Part shown: in pieces, positions 8,263-17,025 of the stretch | Position numbering within the stretch: position 1 is the stretch's first letter | How the letters are laid out: each line of letters opens with the position of its first letter | Assembly: GCA_029245125.1 (NCBI GenBank) | Contig: JAQWPZ010000022.1 | Location: 1 to 37,998, forward strand | DNA: 37,998 nt | Direction of reading: 5' to 3' | Source of the DNA: Rubripirellula sp. | GTDB taxonomy: Bacteria > Planctomycetota > Planctomycetia > Pirellulales > Pirellulaceae | Made by a program: the position numbers and the translations under genes | The notes under the pieces: generated by a model | Seen by the model: the letters and a program-made list of their open reading frames with translations, nothing else | What the model was told of the DNA's origin: nothing | Databases searched by the model: none

Positions 8263-8667
8263 ATGAAAAATGCATTACCCATCCTGTTGCTGCTATCGCT
8301 GGTAGCGGGGTGTGGGGAGTCGCAGCTAGAAACTGAAACTCTCGTCGGGACCTATGAAGCCAAGATTTATGATGACACAGAAAGATATATCCTTCATGAG
8401 AATGGCGAATTTGAATGGTCTTCCAGTGATAAGCGTTACGAACGCAGGCTAGACGATGTCACCGGAGCCGCCCCGCATGGCCGTTGGATTATTGCTCAAC
8501 ACCGCGAGGTGCATTTGAAATGGCATGAGACGCCCAACACTATCGAGGGAGTTGACGTTTTCAGCGTCAACCCTGGTAACAGCATCACCCGTATTGCAGA
8601 AATCCTCGACGGTGAACGGCAAGACTTTGCCCCGGAAGACTTTGATACATTCCAACAAATCAAATAA
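8263..8667 (+). CDS. Small putative lipoprotein
   Basis: The 134-residue protein has a lipoprotein signal peptide, MKNALPILLLLSLVAGCGES, with lipobox LVAGC (Cys17 the predicted lipidated residue). The rest has alternating strands (LVGTYEAKIYDDTERYILHE, HGRWIIAQHREVHLKW) reminiscent of small lipocalin-like or META-type lipoproteins, but no family is certain. GGAG lies about 8 bases upstream of the ATG. It stands alone between a pseudogene zone and a fructan locus on the other strand. Function unknown. Confidence 0.72.
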   Translation: MKNALPILLLLSLVAGCGESQLETETLVGTYEAKIYDDTERYILHENGEFEWSSSDKRYERRLDDVTGAAPHGRWIIAQHREVHLKWHETPNTIEGVDVFSVNPGNSITRIAEILDGERQDFAPEDFDTFQQIK

Positions 8668-9269
8668 GCCTGGTAGAACGCTGCGTTCGGGAACGAAGTC
8701 AACCGGAATTGCTGGAGCCCCGCTGTCGCTCGATAATCTGAGCGGCTAGCGAAGGAGTAATAAACATCGCGAATGGTCAGTTTTCCGGCTGGCCTGCCAT
8801 TTTGAATTACGGAAAACCATCTACCGAAAGGTGAGTAGCTATGGCGCGGGTAGTCAACTGAACCACCGCACGTCGAGTGCCAAGCAGGTTCCGTTGCCGG
8901 TTGAAGATAAAACCCCTTCGCCATCGTCAGCAAGCCCAAACACTTCTTCGCAAACATTGCACGCAAGCCGCCGTGCGTCTTGTGAACCGGTTGGGCTTAG
9001 AATCCAAATCTCACACGCTGGGCATTGCTGGTAGTCGTCAGAAAGAATCCTGAACGTTTCGTAGGCCATTCAATCTTGCAAGAGTTCATCGCCGAACATT
9101 GCTGATGATTTTTGTTTAGATGTGGGCCGACTGCTAGGGTTATAGGTGGAACCTGTGGAATTGTTGGTCAGTAAACTTTGGTGATGATTGACGTGCTATT
9201 GGCCGAGTCACGATCGGTTCCTACACCATACTTACATCAGAGCCGACAATCTCCCAAAACACCAATGAA
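8668..9269. other. Gap with one doubtful ORF, otherwise nothing recognised
   Basis: Apart from the possible 71-residue minus-strand ORF at 8854-9069 listed separately, I see no gene, RNA, IS end or convincing terminator in this stretch. Confidence 0.4.
8854..9069 (-). CDS. Possible small zinc-ribbon-like protein
   Basis: A 71-residue frame contains two CxxC pairs, CPAC near residue 16 and CNVCEE near residue 38, spaced as in a small zinc ribbon. There is no good ribosome binding site and no partner gene. It may be a real small protein, a fragment or chance. Confidence 0.33.
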   Translation of the reverse strand: MAYETFRILSDDYQQCPACEIWILSPTGSQDARRLACNVCEEVFGLADDGEGVLSSTGNGTCLALDVRWFS

Positions 9270-9455
9270 TCAGGGTTTCTTAGACGCCCTCCGGGTGTCC
9301 TTTTTCGCTATTTCAAGCTCACGTGAGTCAGCTTGAATCAGAGCTTTCTGGATCATCTCCAGTAATCCTCGGCGTTTACCGCTTTGGGCCATCTGCTGAA
9401 CAATCCGTTCCAAGTCGGTTTCAGCGAATCTGTCATTGTTCGCCTTGCTTTCCAA
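9270..9455 (-). pseudogene. Short fragment related to a sequence at 18,840
   Basis: The 61-residue frame includes RRGLLEMIQKALIQADSREL and ends IAKKDTRRASKKP. The same stretch, with about two thirds of the bases shared and a stop inside, recurs near 18,837-18,890. It overlaps the 3' end of the serine hydrolase by 23 bases on the same strand. I do not recognise the parent family; two diverged copies suggest a dispersed or mobile gene end. Confidence 0.3.
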
Positions 9456-10677
9456 AAGCTGGAATGATCCGTACCGGGATGTCCTTGAGCATACTCATGA
9501 CACCATGCGCTGTGGCGACCACGATCAAGTCCTGTTCCGGGAAGACAAAAGTAAACTGCCCCAAGGCCCCCCGAAGTTCAATGCTTGGATATTCTTGTTC
9601 ACCGTTCTTCAAGATGCGATGCCAGCAGAAATAGCCATAATCATTCGCGCCGTACGCGTTCGAGACAGGGCTGATGGCACGTTGAATAAAGGCTTGCGGG
9701 ATTATCTGCTCGCCTTTCCATTTACCCTTGTCTCGGATCAGCATGCCGATTTTCAACATATCACGGGAACGGAAACTTGAACCAGCTGCTGATTTCGGAA
9801 GACCGCTCGTATCCTTCTGCCACGCATATTCGGTGATGCCCAGCTTGCCCATAAGTTCCTTGCGGATGAACTTCTCTGCGGAACCAGGAACCACAGCTTC
9901 CAGAACCTGCATGATCATGGCTGGATCCGCCGCCTTGTAACCAAATTCTCTGGGCGCGGGTGGAATTGGTTGGCTGTCCTCAAAATAAGCTTGGATCTGT
10001 TTCTGCCCTTCCAACAACTCAGGGTGCTCCCTGTACTTCATGATCTTTTCACGAACGAGCTTGACTCCCGAATGCATATTCAATGCTTCTTCCAAAGTGA
10101 CCTTGTCCGCCCCCTCAACCAACCTGCTTCGGTCGAGATCCTTTAAGTAATCGATAACCGGATTTCCCAGGTCTTCCATCTTCAAGTAGCCCAACTGGAT
10201 GGCGCGGCCCAAGGCAAAAGCTGTATAGGACTTGGTAATGGACATCTGGAAATGCGGCACGTTTTGTCGACCGCGTCTGGAGTACAACTCAAATATCAGC
10301 TTGCCCTTGTGGCTGATGAGCAGGCTGTCGGTCTTATCCTTTCTATCCTTGTTCGGTTCCTTCGCGACTTCGTTAGCGAAGGCAAGAATCAACTCCCTGT
10401 CGCCTCCATCAAGTCCCAGTGTTCCAACCGGGATATCGTCATTCATGTCTTGAGGTTGTGTGCTGAAGTATGGTTTCTGGAGGTAGGGAATGTTCTTTTC
10501 CCACTGCATTGACACATCTTTCGCATTCAGGTCCGTGACCTCAGGTGCAGTGCCGTCATTTGCAGTGCCGTCATTTGCAGCGCCGTCATTTGCAGCGCCG
10601 TCATTTGCGATTGACCACGAGCTACCGATCACCAGAATGAGCACAGATAGCGGTGTTAGATATCGTCTGACATTCAT
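9433..10677 (-). CDS. Secreted serine hydrolase, class C beta-lactamase/esterase type
   Basis: The 414-residue protein has a Sec signal peptide (residues 1-25), then an NDGA/T tandem repeat linker (residues 26-44). The penicillin-binding-protein-like fold follows. HFQMSITKSYTAFALG carries the S-x-x-K motif (Ser146, Lys149), and FGYKAADPAMI is the region of the second motif, where Tyr is kept. RGALGQFTFVFPEQDLIVV is a typical late strand pair. Family members are D-aminopeptidases, esterases and transpeptidase-like enzymes; antibiotic resistance is not implied. The start overlaps the stop of the upstream GH32 gene by 4 bases, so the two are translationally coupled and probably act together on an acylated or conjugated glycan. 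Confidence 0.87.
   Translation of the reverse strand: MNVRRYLTPLSVLILVIGSSWSIANDGAANDGAANDGTANDGTAPEVTDLNAKDVSMQWEKNIPYLQKPYFSTQPQDMNDDIPVGTLGLDGGDRELILAFANEVAKEPNKDRKDKTDSLLISHKGKLIFELYSRRGRQNVPHFQMSITKSYTAFALGRAIQLGYLKMEDLGNPVIDYLKDLDRSRLVEGADKVTLEEALNMHSGVKLVREKIMKYREHPELLEGQKQIQAYFEDSQPIPPAPREFGYKAADPAMIMQVLEAVVPGSAEKFIRKELMGKLGITEYAWQKDTSGLPKSAAGSSFRSRDMLKIGMLIRDKGKWKGEQIIPQAFIQRAISPVSNAYGANDYGYFCWHRILKNGEQEYPSIELRGALGQFTFVFPEQDLIVVATAHGVMSMLKDIPVRIIPAFGKQGEQ
10546..10605. repeat. Four tandem 15-bp units coding a linker
   Basis: TGCAGTGCCGTCATT occurs twice, then TGCAGCGCCGTCATT twice, without interruption. They encode four copies of the five-residue A/T-N-D-G-A/T unit just after the signal peptide of the serine hydrolase. 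The single C/T difference splits the array into two pairs, so it grew by duplication. Copy number could vary between strains without breaking the frame. Confidence 0.95.
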
Positions 10678-12224
10678 GGTTTCTCTTCCTGCTGTTTCCA
10701 GATTGAACCGAGCTCATGGACCACGAGATGGTGAATCACCATACTCTCGGGAGCGGCGATCGACAGTTTCTTGCTTGTGGGCACGCAATTGATGGTGGCG
10801 GCGGCGATGCCATCGTTGACGAAGATTTCGAAGGATGTGCGATCGAAGAGCACGCGGAATTTGACCCTGTTCTTCGCATCCTGCGTGGCATGGACGGTCG
10901 ACTCGCCAACGACCCCAGCGTTGTTCTTGATCTGGATCGTTCCATCAACTTGGCTATATCGAACAGCGACACCACGGATGTTGAAGGTGACGTTGTCCGC
11001 CTTGCCAGGCGAGAATACGCAGGTCATGTCCATCAGATCGGGCTTGAGGCCGCCAAGATGGGCATTGTCGTTCGCAGTGGCAGGAGCGAGCTCATCCCAT
11101 TTATGGGTAGCGGTGTAGAGTTTTTCGATCTCCTTGACCGGGTAGCGAAAGAGCCGCATGCCGCTTGGCGTTGTGTGCAACGTCAACTCGACTGGGAATG
11201 TCATCTGCTGAAAGAAAGGTAGACCTTCGTGCGGTACGGGGGCCTGCGTATTCTTATTTCCGCTTTGGATGAAGCCGATTTGAACCACGCGACCAGCAGG
11301 CCCATTGCCGAAGGTTTGCCAGGCATATCCCATGCTCCCGCGCGGTCGTCCGGAATCAAAGCCACCTGTTCTCTCGCCGTCGTCGAGACGCCACACACCT
11401 TTCTCCAGATGCCCCACACCGTATCTCGCACCGGCATTGGTGATGACCCACTTCATCTTGGTTGGGTCGCCATCAAGCGGGAGCTGAAATAGATCGGGGC
11501 ATTCTCCGCCAACCCCCTCAATCTTCCCTTTGCAGCGGGTCCAATTCATCAGATCAGATGACTCGAAAACGGCGTTGCAACCGGCCGTCAGGATCATGAC
11601 CCACTTTTTGGATTGTGAATCCCAGATCACTTTTGGATCGCGTTCACCTTTGGAGGAGCCGAGGTTCGGGACGAGATTGCCCATCAACTGGAAAGTCCGT
11701 CCTCTGTCGGTGCTATAGGCGCCATCCTGATGAAATTCTTTCTGGGTGTGAGTGAAGAAGGCGACGATGGTTTTCGTGCCCCCGACCTGTTTGCCAAGCA
11801 CGTTCTTGTGGTCAATGATCGCCGTGCCCGACCAAATCTGGCCGCTGGAGGGGCAGTGGCCCTTGTGCATGACGATCGCGTGCTCCAGTTGCTGCCAATG
11901 CACCAGATCCGTACTGACGGCATGCCCCCAGACCTTCTGCCCCTTATGCTGGAAATACATGTGCCATTCGCCATCGTAATAGATCAACCCATTGGGATCA
12001 TTGATGCGACCTTCACGTGAGGTGAAGTGGAACTGAGGCCGATTGAGCTGGTCATAGGAAGCTGTGTAAGCATGGAAATCGAAACCAGCGTGATCAAACA
12101 AAGGGTCGGACGCCACCTTCTTCTGCCGCGCCATGGAAGCGTCTTCAGCAGACACGAAACCACAGCCGAGCAAAGCAACACAAAGTATTAACGCATTGCA
12201 TTTGTAATGATCACTGCAATTCAC
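10674..12224 (-). CDS. GH32 beta-fructosidase (levanase/inulinase/invertase type)
   Basis: The 516-residue secreted enzyme hydrolyses fructosyl bonds. The GTG start (12222-12224) has a strong GAGGAGA ribosome binding site about 7 bases upstream, and a signal peptide follows (residues 1-26). The five-bladed propeller catalytic domain carries INDPNGLIYYDGEWHMYF (nucleophile Asp76), GERDPKVIW (transition-state Asp, ~residue 197) and GGECPDLFQLPL (acid/base Glu, ~242). A C-terminal beta-sandwich ends near residue 510. All three catalytic carboxylates are present. Position in the operon: downstream of GH2 and a second GH32. Confidence 0.93.
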   Translation of the reverse strand: MNCSDHYKCNALILCVALLGCGFVSAEDASMARQKKVASDPLFDHAGFDFHAYTASYDQLNRPQFHFTSREGRINDPNGLIYYDGEWHMYFQHKGQKVWGHAVSTDLVHWQQLEHAIVMHKGHCPSSGQIWSGTAIIDHKNVLGKQVGGTKTIVAFFTHTQKEFHQDGAYSTDRGRTFQLMGNLVPNLGSSKGERDPKVIWDSQSKKWVMILTAGCNAVFESSDLMNWTRCKGKIEGVGGECPDLFQLPLDGDPTKMKWVITNAGARYGVGHLEKGVWRLDDGERTGGFDSGRPRGSMGYAWQTFGNGPAGRVVQIGFIQSGNKNTQAPVPHEGLPFFQQMTFPVELTLHTTPSGMRLFRYPVKEIEKLYTATHKWDELAPATANDNAHLGGLKPDLMDMTCVFSPGKADNVTFNIRGVAVRYSQVDGTIQIKNNAGVVGESTVHATQDAKNRVKFRVLFDRTSFEIFVNDGIAAATINCVPTSKKLSIAAPESMVIHHLVVHELGSIWKQQEEKP

Positions 12225-12237
12225 GTTCTATCTCCTC

Positions 12238-12435
12238 TCAATCAAAATGGAGTTCCAAATTGTTTTCAGCAGATACACTTTCACTACTTCCCGGTATCCA
12301 AATCGTACGGGTGAAATCTTCACTCGCCGATCCGATGTCATCCACACGAACGACGCTGATATTCACTCGATCGGAGACCTGGACTGAGCAGGCGAGGGCG
12401 GTCAGCAAGTGGAGTGAGGTAAGCAATTGTTTCAT
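12238..12435 (-). CDS. Possible small secreted protein or gene fragment
   Basis: A 65-residue frame starts MKQLLTSLHLLTALACSVQV, a short leader-like stretch, and ends before the GH32 start codon. It fills the gap between GH2 and GH32 on the same strand. It could be a genuine small exported protein or the leader joined to the end of a deleted gene; no family recognised. Confidence 0.3.
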   Translation of the reverse strand: MKQLLTSLHLLTALACSVQVSDRVNISVVRVDDIGSASEDFTRTIWIPGSSESVSAENNLELHFD

Positions 12436-12485
12436 TGCTTGTCCCGATGACTTTCTGTTACTCCGGTCATTCGGTTGAAGTCTCG

Positions 12486-14786
12486 CTACCACTCGATTGA
12501 TTCCTCTACGATTCCCGCATCGATAAACTGGCTGCCGGCGCGTTTTTCCGTGTCGGGTTGTCTTGTGTTCAGCGACTTTTGATTGTCCACCTCGATGGCC
12601 AGTGTGTTCTCGCCTGGCTGCAGCATTTTGGCGGCGATCGTTGGGAGTGGAATGTCCTGATAGCCACGATTATTGCCTCGCTTGAGGCGAAGGGCTTCAA
12701 CGCCGTTGATGTAAACGGTTGCGTTGTCGTCGTAGGCGATGCGGAGCACTGGTCGTTTGAGCGGCTCCTTCGGAAGTTCAAAAGTGCGAACGACCCAAAT
12801 GTTTACGGATTTCCAGGGCGTACCAATATTGATCGAACCGTTGCGGTGATACTTGTGCCCAAAGACGCCTTTGCCTTTCTTCCAACCGATCAGATCAGCG
12901 CCGGGCTGATTCCATCCGTCAGCAGGTTGTTGTTCCGTATACCACCACTGCTGTGGAGTCTGCTGTGATGATGGCACCTGGACCTTGATCGTCGGCCGAT
13001 TCGGCAACTCGCGGCGAGCGACCGCCATGGCGATAAGACCAACATTGGCCTTGATGACCCTGCGGTCATAGCTCATCAAACCATTGACTTCCGTCTCGAC
13101 GTCGGTCAGCTGTGTGTAAATCGCGGCCGATGTCCCATGTACTGCGTCATGTTCAAAGACCTCGCGCCAAGCGTTCAAGTACTGATTCTCGTAGTCACGC
13201 TGATCAGTGCATGTTCCATACACGGACGATTCGGTTAAGCCCTTCACCCATTGATTCTCCGGAATCACCAGTCCGAAGCCACCGAACTCACCCAGCGTTC
13301 CGATGCGTTTCTCCTTGGGGGCGACGGGCACTGTACCTTTGTATTTGTGACGGTCGATCACATCGCCACAGTCCGGCGGTAGAAACCAGCCGCTGCCGCT
13401 ATTCAACAGTCGCGTCGAATCTTCCTTGCGTGCCATGTCGGTCAGCCGTGGCGTATCGTATTGCCCCCATGCTTCATTAAAGATGACCCACATGACGATG
13501 GACGGATGGTTGTAGTGCTCGCGAATCATCTCGCGCAATTCGAGCTCGAACTGCTCAGCCTTTTCCTGCGAGCGAGGGATACCGTCTTTGAGGCCTTTTG
13601 CGTCTGTCCCAGCCGAGCCATTGGGCATATCCTGCCAAACCAGCAACCCGAGCTTGTCGCACCAGTAGTACCAGCGGGCCGGTTCAACCTTCACATGTTT
13701 GCGAGTCGAATTGAACCCGAAACGCTTTGTCATTTCGAGGTCGAACTTCAGCGTCTCATCCGTCGGAGCTGTATAGATGCCGTCGGGCCAGTAACCCTGA
13801 TCGAGCGGACCGGCCATGAAAACCGGTTTGTTGTTCAACATCGGACGCAGGCGACCCTTGCCGTCCTTACCCATCGAGATCTTGCGCATGCCGAAATAGC
13901 TGCTGACCTTATCGTCCTTGAGCGAGACATCCAAGTCGTACAGAAACGGAGATTCTGGCGACCACAGCTTTGCGTTCGGTACGCTCAGCACGATCGGTTC
14001 GCCCACCTTGCCCTCGGCTGCCGAGACAACGGTCTTGCCATCCTTGACGACAACGCGTGCTACACCGGCGTTTGCTTTGACGGTTACCGTGACTGTCCGC
14101 TGGTCGATATCTGTAGTGATCCTCAATCCTGAAACATGATTCGCTGGAACGGTCTCCATCCAGACAGTCTGCCAGATTCCGGAGTTTGCTGTATAGAAAA
14201 TGAATCTCGGGTTATCGAAAGCATTGACGTTCTGCTTTCCTTTCGGACCGCTCTGATCGTCAAGCACTGACACCACAAGTGTGTTCTCACCAGACTGAAC
14301 TGCATCAGTGATATCAAACGAAAATGCGTCGTAACCACCTTTGTGCGTTCCGATCAGTTTCCCGTTCACAAGCACCGTCGCTTCATAATCGACAGCGGAA
14401 AAGTTCAATCGCAGACGCTCACCTTTCCTTAACGGGGGAGCATCAAACGAACGGGAATACCACAGGCGGTCATCTCGCGTGAATTTCCGTTTGACACCCG
14501 ACAGCGCCGATTCGATACAGAACGGAACAAGGATCTTCCCTTCAAACTCATCCGGCTGCGGATCATCCAGCCCCGCAACCGCGTAATCCCAGAGCCCGTT
14601 CAGATTGACCCAATGATCGCGAACCAACTGTGGGCGTGGGTAGTCCGGCAGCGGGTTCCTAGGATCAACGTCATCGGCCCATTTAGTCATGATGCGACCG
14701 GGCACCGGCTTCCACTCTGCGTGTGCAACCGATGCGCACATCACAAGCAACACGATGACAGATACTTGTTTCGTCATTGACTTCAT
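12486..14786 (-). CDS. GH2-family glycoside hydrolase
   Basis: The 766-residue protein has a signal peptide (residues 1-23), a sugar-binding jelly roll with VNLNGLWDYAV and LWYSRSFDAPP, an Ig-like domain, then the TIM barrel. IVMWVIFNEAWGQYDTPR holds the acid/base Glu438 (NE pair N437-E438), and IGTLGEFGGFGL holds the likely nucleophile Glu500. RKHVKVEPARWYYWCDKLGL is another typical GH2 barrel segment. A C-terminal ~150-residue extension has a second carbohydrate-binding-like sandwich. Specificity (beta-galactosidase, glucuronidase, other) cannot be read. It is flanked on the same strand by two GH32 enzymes (4-base gap to the upstream one), which suggests a mixed fructan or fructose-containing glycan substrate. 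Confidence 0.93.
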   Translation of the reverse strand: MKSMTKQVSVIVLLVMCASVAHAEWKPVPGRIMTKWADDVDPRNPLPDYPRPQLVRDHWVNLNGLWDYAVAGLDDPQPDEFEGKILVPFCIESALSGVKRKFTRDDRLWYSRSFDAPPLRKGERLRLNFSAVDYEATVLVNGKLIGTHKGGYDAFSFDITDAVQSGENTLVVSVLDDQSGPKGKQNVNAFDNPRFIFYTANSGIWQTVWMETVPANHVSGLRITTDIDQRTVTVTVKANAGVARVVVKDGKTVVSAAEGKVGEPIVLSVPNAKLWSPESPFLYDLDVSLKDDKVSSYFGMRKISMGKDGKGRLRPMLNNKPVFMAGPLDQGYWPDGIYTAPTDETLKFDLEMTKRFGFNSTRKHVKVEPARWYYWCDKLGLLVWQDMPNGSAGTDAKGLKDGIPRSQEKAEQFELELREMIREHYNHPSIVMWVIFNEAWGQYDTPRLTDMARKEDSTRLLNSGSGWFLPPDCGDVIDRHKYKGTVPVAPKEKRIGTLGEFGGFGLVIPENQWVKGLTESSVYGTCTDQRDYENQYLNAWREVFEHDAVHGTSAAIYTQLTDVETEVNGLMSYDRRVIKANVGLIAMAVARRELPNRPTIKVQVPSSQQTPQQWWYTEQQPADGWNQPGADLIGWKKGKGVFGHKYHRNGSINIGTPWKSVNIWVVRTFELPKEPLKRPVLRIAYDDNATVYINGVEALRLKRGNNRGYQDIPLPTIAAKMLQPGENTLAIEVDNQKSLNTRQPDTEKRAGSQFIDAGIVEESIEW

Positions 14787-14790
14787 GTTC

Positions 14791-16962
14791 CTATCGCTTG
14801 CTCCAGATCGACTTCAACTCGTGGGCTTCCAGCGAGATGAGTTTCGCGTTGCCGCCGGTCGCTGCAATCGAGACTTCGGCCGTTTCCTGCTTTTCCGGGC
14901 CGCGGCCGCTGATGTAGACTCGGCCGTCATTCCCGATGATCTCAGTCAGCGAGCGGTCGGCCAGCACCTGAATGCTGATGCGACCATCGACCGGTTTGAG
15001 TGGGACTTCGTTCAGTTTTTGAGACTTCGCGTCATATTTGATGGTTCGGCCTGGCAGCTTCAGTTCAATCGCCGTGGCTGATCCAACTTCTACGGTCATT
15101 CGAACATCCAGCAGATCACTGCCGACCGCTAACGTCACCGCTTCGTCTGCGGTGAGTTCCTGCGGCTTCGCCTGGCTGCTCTTTGCTCGCAAGTCCTCGA
15201 TTTCTTGGATCGGTTTGGCAAACATGCGGATGCCATCCTCGGTGATTCGCAGGGTTAGCCGGTGCGGAAAGCTAAAGTGCTGATTGTACGGACCGGGCGA
15301 AGGAACACGCAGCCAGCCCATCTGAATCTTGCGACCTTCCGGCGCGTTATCGAACGTCTGAGAGGCGTAATACGGCCCCCAATGGACCTGATGCTTGGCG
15401 TCGTGTTCCGGTGTGAACGTCTTGCCGTCGAACGTACCAATGGCGTATTTTGCATCCGCCGCAAAAACGACCCAGCGAGTGTTCTTGGCGTCGCCGTCAA
15501 CGGGCAGCTCGAACAGTTCTGTGCATTCAAAGTATCCCGGCAGGTGGCTCTGCTCGGTCCACTCTTTGAGATTGGTCGATGTGTAAAACGCTGCATTGCG
15601 TTTGTAGTCAGGATGCTCGTCGTAGACGACCATCACCCAGTGACCGCCGAGCTGTTTCGCCGAGTCATTCAGCGGCGTGTCACTGTCATCGTAGGCGTAC
15701 CAGACAACCTTCGGATCGCGGCCCTTGTGCTTGACGACCGGATTGCCTTCGTACCACGTGAATGTCTTGCCGCCGTCTGTGCTGTAGGCAATGGCTTCGC
15801 CAGCGCCTGTATCCGTCAGAAAGGCGACAAGCGTTTTCTCGCCCCAACCGGCCGTGTTGTGAGTGTCCACGGTCGCTCCGCCAGAAAAGCAGGCGCCGCG
15901 CGCCATCGTTGCCGGAAAGAGCTTGTTGGGTTGCTGTTCCCAGTGCAACAAATCCTTGCTGGTCGCATGGCCCCATGTCATGTTGCCCCACGGCAGAGCG
16001 ACAGGATTGTGCTGGAAGAAGAAGTGCCACGTACCGTCGTGGTATACCATCCCGTTGGGATCGTTGTTCCAACCGACCTTTTGCGTGAAGTGGAACTGCG
16101 GCCGATGCGCCTCTTTGTAGAAAGAGCTTTCGCCGGGAATGGTGTCGGACTGCTTGACCAACGCAAAGCCTTCTTCGGTGACTTTGCTGGCGACAACCCG
16201 TGCGGCCTCGCCTTGGTAAGAGTCGATCGTGAAGAACGCGTACCAGTCCGTCGTGTCTGCTGAGGTCGCGATGTTCAAGTTGTACTTCCGGACTTCCTGA
16301 TCACCAACAAAAACTTGAATCTGACCCCTCGACTTGCCGATATTTTGAATCGGGATGATCAGATAGCGGCTGTTGACCACGAACGACTTCTCCCGCCGCG
16401 TCAATTCCGGCAACTTCGGTTTCGTGTCGGATTGCACAATGTGGTCGACGTTGACGTGACCCCAACCGCGTGTTGCCGCATCGACAATCTGCAGTGTGAC
16501 CCGCTTTCCTACCAGATCGCTAACGTCCCAGAATGCAGGCTCCAGTTCTTCACTACCGCCGGCGCGGGTGTTTGCGCCTGTAACAGTGTGAACGACTTCG
16601 CCATCAACCAGCAGGTTCATGCATGTTTTACGCTCATGCCCACCGCCACCGACGAGAAACGTCAGATACTTCCGCTCGATTTTGATCGGCGGCGATGTCA
16701 GCGTGCCGATCGTGCGATCACCGTTGAGAAACGAGTTCACCAACCCCTTGCCTTGAAATCCGCTGACGTGCATCTGCCCCGGCAACGTACCTTTCGCCGG
16801 CTCTGTGCCAAACGCTTCGCCCTCGGCTTCCCACTGACCGTAGGTTTCACCTTCAAAGTCGGCGACGAGGAGGTTGGGACGGCCGGACTGCTGCGCGAGC
16901 GCAACCTCGGCGGGCAACAGAAAAACAGTGATCAGGCTAAGGCATACGGCGAAGCGTTTCAT
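14791..16962 (-). CDS. GH32 beta-fructosidase with N-terminal accessory domain (levanase-like)
   Basis: The 723-residue protein has a Sec signal peptide (residues 1-24) and an N-terminal ~160-residue sandwich (DFEGETYGQWEAEGEAFG onward) typical of planctomycete levanases, followed by a linker domain. The catalytic propeller begins near residue 288 with GWNNDPNGMVYHDGTWHFFF (nucleophile Asp301). GRDPKVVWYAYDD (~420) gives the stabilising Asp, and FECTELFELPV (~482) the acid/base Glu. A beta-sandwich follows to the end. AGAGGA-like Shine-Dalgarno bases precede the ATG. It acts outside the cytoplasm on levan- or inulin-like fructans, and leads the glycosidase block of the operon. Confidence 0.94.
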   Translation of the reverse strand: MKRFAVCLSLITVFLLPAEVALAQQSGRPNLLVADFEGETYGQWEAEGEAFGTEPAKGTLPGQMHVSGFQGKGLVNSFLNGDRTIGTLTSPPIKIERKYLTFLVGGGGHERKTCMNLLVDGEVVHTVTGANTRAGGSEELEPAFWDVSDLVGKRVTLQIVDAATRGWGHVNVDHIVQSDTKPKLPELTRREKSFVVNSRYLIIPIQNIGKSRGQIQVFVGDQEVRKYNLNIATSADTTDWYAFFTIDSYQGEAARVVASKVTEEGFALVKQSDTIPGESSFYKEAHRPQFHFTQKVGWNNDPNGMVYHDGTWHFFFQHNPVALPWGNMTWGHATSKDLLHWEQQPNKLFPATMARGACFSGGATVDTHNTAGWGEKTLVAFLTDTGAGEAIAYSTDGGKTFTWYEGNPVVKHKGRDPKVVWYAYDDSDTPLNDSAKQLGGHWVMVVYDEHPDYKRNAAFYTSTNLKEWTEQSHLPGYFECTELFELPVDGDAKNTRWVVFAADAKYAIGTFDGKTFTPEHDAKHQVHWGPYYASQTFDNAPEGRKIQMGWLRVPSPGPYNQHFSFPHRLTLRITEDGIRMFAKPIQEIEDLRAKSSQAKPQELTADEAVTLAVGSDLLDVRMTVEVGSATAIELKLPGRTIKYDAKSQKLNEVPLKPVDGRISIQVLADRSLTEIIGNDGRVYISGRGPEKQETAEVSIAATGGNAKLISLEAHELKSIWSKR

Positions 16963-17025
16963 AGGATCGTCCTCTCGGCTGATGGTTGATGTCTATTGGA
17001 TTCAAAAAGGGCATGGAGCGATCTT

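Noticed and set aside
9283..9307. GACGCCC TCC GGGTGTC followed by CTTTTT looks like a terminator
   Set aside because: One pair is a G-T wobble, and the same bases encode the conserved lysine/arginine-rich end of a minus-strand fragment; no plus-strand gene clearly ends there.
9433..10677. Antibiotic-resistance beta-lactamase
   Set aside because: S-x-x-K is shared by a broad family of esterases and peptidases; the glycosidase operon context and poor second motif argue against a resistance role.
15262..16263. 333-residue plus-strand ORF
   Set aside because: Antisense to the larger GH32 gene, whose catalytic motifs are all on the minus strand.
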